Source: Candidatus Thiosymbion ectosymbiont of Catanema sp. Cochon2018
Lineage (GTDB): Bacteria > Pseudomonadota > Gammaproteobacteria > Chromatiales > Chromatiaceae
DNA length: 64,000 bases
Reading direction: 5' to 3'
NCBI GenBank assembly: GCA_011392765.1
Contig: WYCW01000004.1
Coordinates: 335,538 to 399,537 of the forward strand
Position 1 is the stretch's first letter, and every line of letters begins with the position of its first letter. Below the pieces are notes generated by a model. The model ran no database searches and was not told the origin of the DNA. It saw only the letters and a list, made by a program, of their open reading frames with translations. The position numbers and the translations under genes were made by a program. Below, piece by piece: positions 26,701 through 33,594 of this stretch.

Positions 26701-27927
26701 ACTGCCTGGTCCTCCAGCCTGGAACCGACGGACGGTATCCGACTGCGCGCCTCCGAGGACCCGCGCCTCAGCGAGGAGTGGCGGGTGGACCTGAGCCCTC
26801 TGTGGCACCTGGAGGTGGAAGGTATTCCGATGATCCATCATCAGGGCCGCCTCGCGCGTTGGTTACCCACCTGGAGGCCCTGGCCCGGAGAAACGGTGTT
26901 GCTTTCCCTGTCCCGTCCGGAAGGGGTTCCCGGTCCTATCCTGACCCTGGATGAGAGCAGCTACCTGATACGGCCGGGGAAGCGGGTAGCCGAGGCGGTG
27001 CTGGAGCTGACCCTGCGCAGCAGTCGGGGCGGCCGCCACGAAATCTCGTTGCCCCCCGGTGCCGAGCTGCAACGGGTAACAGTGGATGGCCGGGAGCGGC
27101 CCCTGCGTCTGCAGGGATCGGTCCTGGGTCTGCCGCTGGTTCCGGGGACCCAAGGTGTTCGCATCGAGTGGCGGCAACCGGGTACTTTGGCGAGTTATTA
27201 CTCGCCGCCGGTTCCGGACCTCGGGACCGGCGGGGTCAGCGCCTCGACCCGGCTCGAGCTGGGTCGGGACCGCTGGATCCTGTTTACGGGCGGTCCCGAC
27301 CTGGGACCGGCTGTGCTCTTCTGGGGCCTGGTGGTCGTGCTTATCCTTCTGGCCATCGGATTGGGGAGAAGCAAGCTCACGCCGTTAAAAACCCGCGACT
27401 GGTTATTGTTGGGTCTGGGGCTGAGCCAGGCCGGGATCTGGGTCGGGCTGCTGGTGGCCGGCTGGCTCTTTGCGCTCGGGTTGCGGGCGCGCCTGGACGG
27501 GGAGCTGCCCCCCTGGCGGTTCAACCTCGTGCAGATCGGTCTCTTCCTGCTCAGCCTGGCGGCGCTCTCGGCCCTGGTCGTCGCGCTCCGGCAGGGGCTG
27601 CTGGGACTGCCGGAGATGCAGATCGCCGGCAACGGCTCGACCAGTACCGGGCTGAGTTGGTATCAGGACCGGAGCGGCCCCGAGCTGCCGCGGGTATGGG
27701 TGATTTCGGTGCCCATCCTGATCTACCGGGGCCTGATGCTGGCCTGGGCCCTGTGGCTTGCCTATCGGCTCCTGGGCTGGCTGCGTTGGGGCTGGCAAGG
27801 ACTGTCCGGGCCGGTGTTGTGGCGGGACCTCGACCTCGAGCTCCCCGGCAAGCGGGTATACTCTTCCACCGGACCTGTGCCCAAATCGACGGCCGGCGGC
27901 AAAGATGCGCTGAATGATGGTGGTTGA
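23746..27927 (+). CDS. Large multi-domain envelope protein, unknown
   Basis: 1393 residues. Signal peptide at the N-terminus (MLRLLILLTTFAVAPQVSG, residues 7-25), a large beta-rich, Pro/Trp-rich exported domain (about 30-480), hydrophobic segments near 485-545 and 565-582, a Gln/Met/Ala-rich linker (about 605-660), more hydrophobic segments near 708-760, a second beta-rich domain (about 770-1180) and four spans at the C-terminus (about 1188-1207, 1218-1246, 1261-1285, 1325-1350). I do not recognise the family. The start at 23746 has AAGGGA five bases upstream, which belongs to the adjacent repeat; M7 (23764) is an alternative. It stands alone, flanked by repeat DNA and a nuclease gene. Confidence 0.8.
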   Translation: MPDRSAMLRLLILLTTFAVAPQVSGLEVAVPQPLAGDERIPVPEAIEPWIPWVLAGDDRRDCPLIGAGGERSCAWPGRLELDLDQTGGRFAQRWRLYARSWVPLPGASDQWPEQVRVGDIPVAVVAREGTPAVRLEAGDYAISGRFRWHRTPDGLAIPPATGLIAVRLDGEEIRFPRFERTGRLWLGAGAKATTDPERDSLGLLVYRRIEDDNPLRVVTRLDLDIAGHAREIGLDAVLLPGGIPLGLDSPLPARLEPDGRLRLQVRPGRWQLEVTAYHPGPVTELALGAANPPWPSQEIWVFAAYPQLRRVEPEGAEPVDPRQTRLPAEWARLPAYLMRPGGTLRLVQLHRGDAEPTPDRLSLERDIRLDFGGGGYTLRDRIAGELTRSWRLQVEDALNLGQVSVAGEPRFITHLPGSSRKGVEVRQGQLDLVADSRIEKGASSLPASGWLLDFQSLQTHLHLPPGWDLLAVSGVDNLPDTWLNRWTLLDLFLVLIIALAAARLWGWPWGGVALAAMVLIWQEPEAPRMIWLNLLAAAALLRLVPEGPARTAVARLRRFLLLYRHGSLLLLAVLAVPFLVEDVRTAIYPQLERPWTVPTQTPAAMPAMEQATGFGAGEVQQLEEDLAMDQAAVNRKQRRPALRKSRPAMAKAAPEPLPQSLRVIDPNAMAQTGPGVPTWRWKSLDLTWNGPVPQDHRIELWLLTPGWNLALALARLVLVLVLGLKIAGLSGAVFGRTPAVAAGLLVAGLSGLPTPASAQEFPSTELLEELKARLLAPPDCLPACADIPHMTLRATDDELDLVMTVDAATTVALPVPGGGGVWTPTAITLDGAPHDGLRRGRTGSFLVAVKPGRWSVGLAGPLPPRAQIELPLPLRPRRVEVVADGWRVEGIDDKGRPGAQIRLVRLRRETQDLLQPTELPPLLLVRRTLRLGIDWRVRTLVRRLSAADAPIVLDVPLIPGEQVLSEGLRVRDGQLLVSLAPGQRETAWSSSLEPTDGIRLRASEDPRLSEEWRVDLSPLWHLEVEGIPMIHHQGRLARWLPTWRPWPGETVLLSLSRPEGVPGPILTLDESSYLIRPGKRVAEAVLELTLRSSRGGRHEISLPPGAELQRVTVDGRERPLRLQGSVLGLPLVPGTQGVRIEWRQPGTLASYYSPPVPDLGTGGVSASTRLELGRDRWILFTGGPDLGPAVLFWGLVVVLILLAIGLGRSKLTPLKTRDWLLLGLGLSQAGIWVGLLVAGWLFALGLRARLDGELPPWRFNLVQIGLFLLSLAALSALVVALRQGLLGLPEMQIAGNGSTSTGLSWYQDRSGPELPRVWVISVPILIYRGLMLAWALWLAYRLLGWLRWGWQGLSGPVLWRDLDLELPGKRVYSSTGPVPKSTAGGKDALNDGG

Positions 27928-27997
27928 TATCTATGGCAAACCATGGGAACCCGAAACACGCTATAGGATAAATGCCCGAAACCCAAGGTGAAAACCA

Positions 27998-28951
27998 GTG
28001 CAAATCGCCAATCCGATCTACGACGTCGTCTTCAAGTATCTCCTGCAGAATAACGAGATCGCCATCCTGATCCTCTCGACCATCCTGGAGGAGGAGATCA
28101 TCGCGCTGGAGTTGCTTCCCCAGGAAACCGCCACCGCGTTGGAGAACCGCTCCTTCACCGTCTACCGACTGGATTTCTCCGCCCGGATCAAGACCCGCGA
28201 CGGTGCCGTCAAACAGGTCGTCATCGAGATCCAAAAGGCCAAGTTCGCCGCCGACATCATGCGCTTTCGCCGCTATCTCGGGGAGCAATACAAGCAGGGA
28301 TTCACGCTTGAAGGAAGTGGCAAGACGCCACGGGCCATCCCCATCATCAGCATCTATTTCCTGGGGTATCGGCTGGAGCGTGTCCGGGTGCCGGTCATCA
28401 AGGTGCTGAGAAACTACTATGACGCCGCCACCGGGGAGACGATCCGGGCGCGGGAAGAATTCATCGAGAGCCTGACCCACGACAGCTTCGTGATCCAGAT
28501 TCCTTACCTGGGTCCGGAGTACAAAACGGCCGCGGAACGCCTCTTGGCCGTTTTCGACCAACACCTGAAAGTAACAAGAGACGAGCATATCCTGGATATC
28601 GACGAGGCCGTCTATCCGCAAGAACATCGAAAGGTAATCCGCCGATTGAATCGGGCCATCACCGAGCCGAAGATCAGACAGACCATGGAAGTGGAGGATG
28701 ACATCCTGGCGGAACTGGAGGGTCTGGAACGGCAGATCGCGGGTAAGGACAAGACCCTGGAAGAGAATGCCAAGGCGCTGGAAGAAAATGCCAAGACCCT
28801 GGAAGAAAAGGGCAAGGCACTGGAGGAGAAGGACAAGGCCCTGGAAGAGAAGGACAAGGCCCTGGAGGAGAATGCCAAGGCCCTGGAAGAAAAGGACAAG
28901 GCACTGGAGGAAAAGGACCGACTGATTGCGGAGCTACGAAAAAGCCCATAG
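27998..28951 (+). CDS. PD-(D/E)XK nuclease family transposase-like protein with coiled-coil repeat tail
   Basis: 317 residues. QIANPIYDVVFKYLLQNNEI at the start, YRLDFSARIKTRDG and VVIEIQKAKFAADIMRFRRY form the PD-(D/E)XK core (D in LDFSA, E-x-K in IEIQK) of the multicopy PDDEXK transposase-like family. Residues about 250-310 are heptads of the type KALEEKD or NAKALEE, encoded by 21-bp tandem repeats, predicted as a long coiled coil. GTG start with AAGGTG eight bases upstream. Begins 70 bp after the large envelope gene but is probably an independent selfish gene. Confidence 0.78.
   Translation: MQIANPIYDVVFKYLLQNNEIAILILSTILEEEIIALELLPQETATALENRSFTVYRLDFSARIKTRDGAVKQVVIEIQKAKFAADIMRFRRYLGEQYKQGFTLEGSGKTPRAIPIISIYFLGYRLERVRVPVIKVLRNYYDAATGETIRAREEFIESLTHDSFVIQIPYLGPEYKTAAERLLAVFDQHLKVTRDEHILDIDEAVYPQEHRKVIRRLNRAITEPKIRQTMEVEDDILAELEGLERQIAGKDKTLEENAKALEENAKTLEEKGKALEEKDKALEEKDKALEENAKALEEKDKALEEKDRLIAELRKSP
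28747..28925. repeat. 21-bp tandem repeats encoding coiled-coil heptads
   Basis: About eight units based on AAGGCCCTGGAAGAGAAGGAC, two codon variants (KALEEKD and KALEENA) alternating. It is the second nuclease gene in the window, after the one at 6151, that carries a tandem-repeat tail. Confidence 0.75.
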
Positions 28952-29040
28952 GGTGCAGTGAACACCGGTCCGGGTGCCGGGATGCACCGACAGCCGCCGC
29001 TTCCATTTTCACCGTCTTTTTCACTGTCTTTTTCACTGTC

Positions 29041-29130
29041 AACCTGTTGGAACGCCGCCGCCGTCTGTTGACGGACTATATCTTGAAGATCTACCACTAC
29101 CCTGATCCCGAGCGGCGAGCATGGACCTGA
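29041..29130 (+). pseudogene. 3' end of an unidentified gene
   Basis: The frame NLLERRRRLLTDYILKIYHY followed by PDPERRAWT ends in a TGA that overlaps the ATG of the next fragment (ATGGACCTGA). It looks like the C-terminus of a protein whose 5' part has been lost in the repeat-like DNA upstream (28952-29040). No family recognised. Confidence 0.35.
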
Positions 29131-29262
29131 CCCCGCTCCTGCCTATCCGCGCGGTCACCGTCGAGCTCGCCTTCAGTACCGCGGCCAGGCTGCGGTTCTT
29201 TCATCAGCCCGCCGTCGGCGCCCTGGTACGCAGGCTCATGGACGGGGCGCTGACGGACGAGC
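29121..29262 (+). pseudogene. N-terminal fragment, possibly Cas6/RAMP-like
   Basis: MDLTPLLPIRAVTVELAFST and then ARLRFFHQPAVGALVRRLM are protein-like with normal codon use, then the frame runs into a miniature element at 29263. The start resembles N-termini of CRISPR pre-crRNA processing proteins as I remember them, but the piece is too short to be sure. There is no CRISPR array or other cas gene in the window. Confidence 0.3.
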
Positions 29263-29372
29263 GGTGGTGTTCTAACTTTGTTATTTCTGGTTTATTCGGG
29301 TGCTTTGAAAACCCCATGACAGGGGGTTTTCAAGTTCCCTATACTCGGCAGCAACAAAATTAGAACACCACC
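29263..29372. mobile_element. 110-bp MITE with IS1-family-like ends
   Basis: Ends GGTGGTGTTCTAACTTTGTT and, inverted, GGTGGTGTTCTAATTTTGTT: 20-bp terminal inverted repeats with one difference. They match the ends of the IS1-family element at 44932-45836 (GGTAGTGTTCTAACTTTGTT). The interior has GAAAACCCC/GGGGTTTTC and no gene. No target duplication is visible. Confidence 0.8.
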
Positions 29373-30200
29373 CAAGAAATCTGCGCGAATCTGCGTAATC
29401 TGCGGATAAAAAAACAAGATATCCTTTATCCACAGATTACGCAGATTTCCGCAGATTTTTTCGGTTGCACCCTTGAAACCGCGAATGGACGCGAATGTCG
29501 CAGGTTTCGGGAACCTCGGACGCAGGTTGGAGCCGGAGGGCGGGAAATCCAAAACACTTCTATGAATCCAATGAGTTGCATCGAATACTCAAGATTCGAG
29601 CTTCGATCAGGTTCCCGATGCTTTAAAAATCAGTCAGTTGGGTGTAAACTACCTCCGGCTGCGGACGATTTGGGTGTATTATGCGGCCTGTGATCCAGAG
29701 GTTCCTGAAATTGGCCGCTAAGGCTTTGTATTCAAACGGGAAAAACAGGGTACTGTCGCAGCCGCCCGAGCCGCTAAGGCTATCTGAATGATGAATGATG
29801 AGCCCGTAGGATGTGGTGAGGCCAGGCGCCGTTCCGACGCAGAGACGCGGAGGGAGCTTGGCCGAACCGCATCAATGAATGGGACAGGCAGCGAACCGCA
29901 TCTTTAGAACAGCGGCGTGCCCGACGAATCGGTTAGTATCAGGCACGGGCCATCTATGCTTCTTTTCCCGGCAGGCATATTAACCAACAACGAAAAAATC
30001 CTGTTAATCCTGTACTATTGGCAGAAAGCACGAACCACCGGGAATTGCTCAAAAGCGCATGGTCTTTTCAAGAAATCTGCGCGAATCTGCGTAATCTGCG
30101 GATAAAAACGTCGCAGTCTCATGAACCGCTAAGACCATCCGATTCCGCATTCATCACTCATCACTCATCACTCATCACTCATCATTCATCACTCACAGCA
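29373..30200. other. Intergenic region with dispersed repeats
   Basis: 29374-29470 holds two inverted GCAGATTACGCAGATT repeats, one with TTATCCACA. 29480-29760 shows no gene, although a frame ending at 29724 (LGVNYLRLRTIWVYYAACDP) looks like a gene tail. 29787-29805 and 30150-30196 are CATCACTCATCATTCATC arrays in opposite orientation. The last array touches the start codon at 30201. Confidence 0.5.
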
Positions 30201-31964
30201 ATGCCAACCGATTCGGAAACCGAGGCGGGTTTTTATCCCGGAACCACGGCGCTCGAAGGGCAGGTGTCAATCTTCCTGCTGGCGTTTCGGCATGCGGTTT
30301 CTTATGACGGAGTGGATGATTGGCTGGGGCGGGTGGAGCGTCTCGGCTGGTGCGTTCACCCTTATCTGCCGGCGGCCCCGGAGCCCTTCCGGACCGAGTG
30401 CGAGGGTCGGATCTTCGCCCCGCAGCAGGTGCTGACCCCCACGGCCCTGACGACGATCTTCGGCCACACCTGGGGGACAGGCGGCAGACGGGATTGGGCG
30501 GCGGATCGGCGCTTGCTGCGTGATCGGCTTTCTCCCAGGCACGGCCGGGCGCGGCACGTGGAGAATCTGCTCCTGACCCGCGACCCCGAGCGTTGCCGCT
30601 GGATCGGTCGCTGTCTGCAGGCGTCTCCGCCCCCGACGACTGATGCGTTGGTTTTTACGATCGAGTGGGTGGATGTCTGGCTGTTCGACGACAACTCCGG
30701 GCTCCTGGCATTCAAGGCACGCCTGGAGGAGGTGAGGCCAACCCCGGGGGCGGCGCGGTCCCCTACCCTGACGGACCTCGGCGGGTTCCATCGCTATCTT
30801 CGCGATTGGCGGGATCGGGATGTGAAGGTGGTACCGGCATCCGGTCAGGGGCCGGAACGGCGTTTTTGGGAGGATCTCGTCTGCGGAGAATGGCTGGGCG
30901 GCGAGACGCCGGGGGGACACTTGCTGATGGGCAATGGCACACGTCCCCAAGACCGGTTCGACGGCTTCAGCCACTATTGCAAACTGTTGACCGGCGTGCA
31001 GTTGGGGGAGGTAGGTGACGGCGAGGAGGCATTCGCCTGGTCTTCACCACTCGCCGACCCACTCGCGGAGTATCCCTACCGACGCCATTTCGGCGAGCTG
31101 CGGACCGGGGAATGGGGGAATGCCTTGGCGGCGTTCCAGGCCGCCGCCATCGCCGGTTATCCGACTTACCGCGATCTCTTTCTGATCGAGCTGGCGACCA
31201 CCTCCGACGAGGGCGCGGCCGGCGGGCACGGCGGTCGCCGCGGCTGGCAGTACAGCAACGAGTATCTACGCCGGCTCCTGGAGACAGATGGGATCGAGAT
31301 CTGGGAATACTGGTCGGGGCTGGCGGTGCGTGATGTCTGTGCCTTCGTCTCCTGGTCGCGGGAGATGCCGCTCATTCGTGGCGGCCAGCTCGAGGGTCGC
31401 TATTACCCCCTCTACGCCCATGCGTATCACCTGCGCTTCGAGCTGGATGACATCGGTGCGCATTGCGTGGACCACGATCTGGTGGACAATCGCCGGCTGC
31501 GCATCCAGCTCCGCCGGTTCGAGACCTTTCGCACGCGCTATTGGTTCAAGGAGGTGACGCGGGATTCCCAGGGAGTGGAGGTGTTTACGCGCATGCGGCG
31601 CGGCCTGGAGGTGGACGCCCTCTTCGCGTCCGTGTCCGAGGAAGTGCGGGAGGTGGGCGAGTATCTGGAAGGTAGGGCGGAGCGCGGGCGGCAGCTGCTG
31701 GTGACGCTGTTGATCGCCGCCGCCTATCCCCTCTACGTATGGTTCAAGGATGCGAGCGGAAATACCTGGATCGGGCCGCTCCTCGAGCGCTACACGCAGT
31801 TCAATAGCATGTACCCCTGGTGGGCGCTGGGGGCGGCGGTGCTGATGATCCTGGGGCTGTTTTTGGTGTTGCGGCTGGTGGCGGTCTGGTTCCGCTCCGC
31901 GGGGGGGATCTCCGGATGGCTGCAGCGGGTTTATGGTTGGCTGGATCACAATCGCCCCTGGTAG
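30201..31964 (+). CDS. Membrane protein with two C-terminal spans, unknown
   Basis: 587 residues. The first 500 residues are soluble, rich in Trp and Arg, and contain VSIFLLAFRHAVSYDGVDDW and VFTIEWVDVWLFDDNSGLLA. A helical region (about 455-500) precedes two spans near residues 500-517 (LLVTLLIAAAYPLYVW) and 541-562 (ALGAAVLMILGLFLVLRLVA). The two-span C-terminus with NSMYPWW between recalls CorA-type channels in layout, but the GMN signature is absent, so I leave it unnamed. The ATG follows a tandem-repeat array with no Shine-Dalgarno. The end abuts a 102-bp miniature element. Confidence 0.7.
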   Translation: MPTDSETEAGFYPGTTALEGQVSIFLLAFRHAVSYDGVDDWLGRVERLGWCVHPYLPAAPEPFRTECEGRIFAPQQVLTPTALTTIFGHTWGTGGRRDWAADRRLLRDRLSPRHGRARHVENLLLTRDPERCRWIGRCLQASPPPTTDALVFTIEWVDVWLFDDNSGLLAFKARLEEVRPTPGAARSPTLTDLGGFHRYLRDWRDRDVKVVPASGQGPERRFWEDLVCGEWLGGETPGGHLLMGNGTRPQDRFDGFSHYCKLLTGVQLGEVGDGEEAFAWSSPLADPLAEYPYRRHFGELRTGEWGNALAAFQAAAIAGYPTYRDLFLIELATTSDEGAAGGHGGRRGWQYSNEYLRRLLETDGIEIWEYWSGLAVRDVCAFVSWSREMPLIRGGQLEGRYYPLYAHAYHLRFELDDIGAHCVDHDLVDNRRLRIQLRRFETFRTRYWFKEVTRDSQGVEVFTRMRRGLEVDALFASVSEEVREVGEYLEGRAERGRQLLVTLLIAAAYPLYVWFKDASGNTWIGPLLERYTQFNSMYPWWALGAAVLMILGLFLVLRLVAVWFRSAGGISGWLQRVYGWLDHNRPW

Positions 31965-32065
31965 AGGGTGTCGCAAAAGTAGCGCAGGCGTCCTCGCCTG
32001 CATCGAAAAGTGCAGACGGGGACGCCTGCGCTACACCCCACGGATGGACTTTTACAACACCCTCC
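31964..32065. mobile_element. 102-bp miniature element, same ends as the one in cusA
   Basis: Left end GAGGGTGTCGCAAAAG, right end the inverse of GAGGGTGTTGTAAAAG. The interior is a foldback of GTAGCGCAGGCGTCC and GGACGCCTGCGCTAC. It starts at the last base of the upstream stop codon. No clear target duplication. Confidence 0.7.
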
Positions 32066-32229
32066 TAGTAGGCAGCAGCGGCGAAGGATGTTTTTTTATC
32101 CGCAGATTACGCAGATTTCCGCAGATTTTTTCGGTTGGAACCACGAATGAACACAAATGTTGCGGACGAACGAACCATTGAAGTTGAGTGTTGGGCACGG
32201 GCCAAGCTCCCTCCTCCGTCGGTACAAGC
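32066..32229. other. Short repeats, no gene
   Basis: A GCAGATTACGCAGATTTCC repeat (32100-32125) and GTTGGGCACGGGCC. Nothing coding. Confidence 0.5.
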
Positions 32230-32521
32230 CTAGCGAGGCTTTGCCTCAGACCGACGAAGCGTGATCATCGCTATCTCGCGATCGAAAACGGAACCGTGAT
32301 CGTAGTCGTAATCGGAGACGCAAGGCAAAGCGGGCAGGGAAAACCTGATGGCTACGGGTTTCGACCCGGCACCTGGCCAGGACCTCTGGATCCCACGATC
32401 TGCGAAAGTATTCTGTCTCTCCTATGGCGGCTTCGATCACGATCACGATCACGACAACGAGAGAGGTTAGACGTTTTCGAAATTTGACTCATTTGCACAA
32501 AATCCGGTCATTCAAGGAATC
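32230..32521 (+). repeat. CTAG-associated repeat, type 2
   Basis: Begins CTAGCGAGGCTTTGCCTC, shares head and tail with type 1 but has a different core: CGCGATCGAAAACGG, ATCGTAGTCGTAATCGGAGA, GGTTTCGACCC and a GATCACGATCACGA palindrome. Ends TTGACTCATTTGCAC ... TTCAAGGAATC, directly followed by the CTAG that opens the next copy. The best preserved sister copy is at 44121-44412. Confidence 0.8.
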
Positions 32522-32747
32522 CTAGCGAGGCTTTGCCTCAGACCGACGAGGCATGAAGGCCCCAACAGCCCCTCTCCCGTAAGGCCCCATCTCCTATGCC
32601 CAACCAATCGTTGGAGAGCTTGGGTAGGTCGAAATCGAAATCGAAATCGGGATCGCAATCGGAATTTCGATCCCGATCCCGATCCCGATTTGTGCACTGC
32701 ATAAACTTGACTCATTTGTAAAGATGCGGGTCCCTCAAGGATCCTAG
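32522..32747 (+). repeat. CTAG-associated repeat, type 1, in tandem with type 2
   Basis: Same architecture as 23532-23745: GAGGCTTTGCCTC hairpin, CCGTTGGAGAGCTTGGGTAG, hexamer palindrome, TTTGTGCACTGCATAAA, end AAGGATCCTAG. It begins at the CTAG that ends the preceding type 2 copy. Confidence 0.85.
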
Positions 32748-33360
32748 CCCTTTGACCAACCTATACTTCTTCTTGTACGTGGTGTGTGTTTGATTTAAAC
32801 ACGCCGATATTGAACGTTTAAATCGGTATTCCACTCGTTGCCGATGCGACCTTTCGGCGCAATTCACAAACACTTTTTAGCCACAATACATCCAGTCTCC
32901 TTCTCACCCTTGGCTGAGGATCATCGTCGCGTAACTGGTTAATCTTCTTGATACCCTGTGGGGGACAATCGATTCTTAATCATGGCTACCTCGAAGTACA
33001 CAAGAAGCTCTCTAACCCAACTTAGTCTATCATCTCTCGGCAAGTTACATGTATTTCCAGGAATTTACTTTAAAATGCGCATTTTATCCCTATAGGGAGT
33101 ATCACGCGAATCGGCGCGAATAAGATCCCTCCCTTCGGTTCGGGATGACAATTTCGCGCCGATTCGCGTGATTCGTAGTTTTTCCTCTTTTTGCCAGTCG
33201 ATCACTCGATGCTAGAAGAACCGAATGCACCCCGAATAGGGGCGATTCGGTTTTTCAATCTGAAAAGCTGTCTGGTTAAAAATAGCTCGTAGGCTGAGTT
33301 CAGGGACGACCCCGGCGCTCGGCAGCGCTGGGTTTCGTTCCTCAACCCAGCCTTCTCCCG
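32748..33360. other. Intergenic region, no gene
   Basis: 32748-33099 is AT-richer unique sequence with no coding frame. 33100-33182 is an ACTACGAATC-family palindrome with the AAGATCCCTCCCTTCGG core. 33290-33357 is a TAGGCTGAG ... CAACCCAGCCTT foldback. Confidence 0.5.
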
Positions 33361-33482
33361 TGATGGCACCGGAGATCCTCCTCGATCGGCAAGGAGGGCC
33401 GCATGGGCCGCGGCCAGTCTGGCCACCGGTACCTGCAACGCCAAGCAGCTCACATAATCCAGGCCGATCCGGTGGCAGAAGG
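33361..33482 (-). pseudogene. Duplicated 3' end of ppdK
   Basis: About 122 bp, roughly 85% identical to the 3' end of ppdK at 33573-33695. On the minus strand it reads [20 protein letters not shown] against YVSCSAPRVPVAKLAAAHAA in the intact gene. A TAGGCTGGG/CCCAGCCTA foldback (33490-33570) separates the copies. It is a leftover of a partial tandem duplication, with no start. Confidence 0.75.
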
Positions 33483-33594
33483 CAATAAAAACCCGTAGGC
33501 TGGGTTACGGCGCGTTCGACCTCGCCGGCACATACCGACATCGCAGCACGCGCCTAACCCAGCCTACCTCCTGTAATGGCGCCGGGGATTCCCT

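Noticed and set aside
29121..29363. An 80-residue gene spanning the MITE
   Set aside because: The last 33 residues are encoded by the MITE, so this is a truncated N-terminal fragment and not a complete gene.
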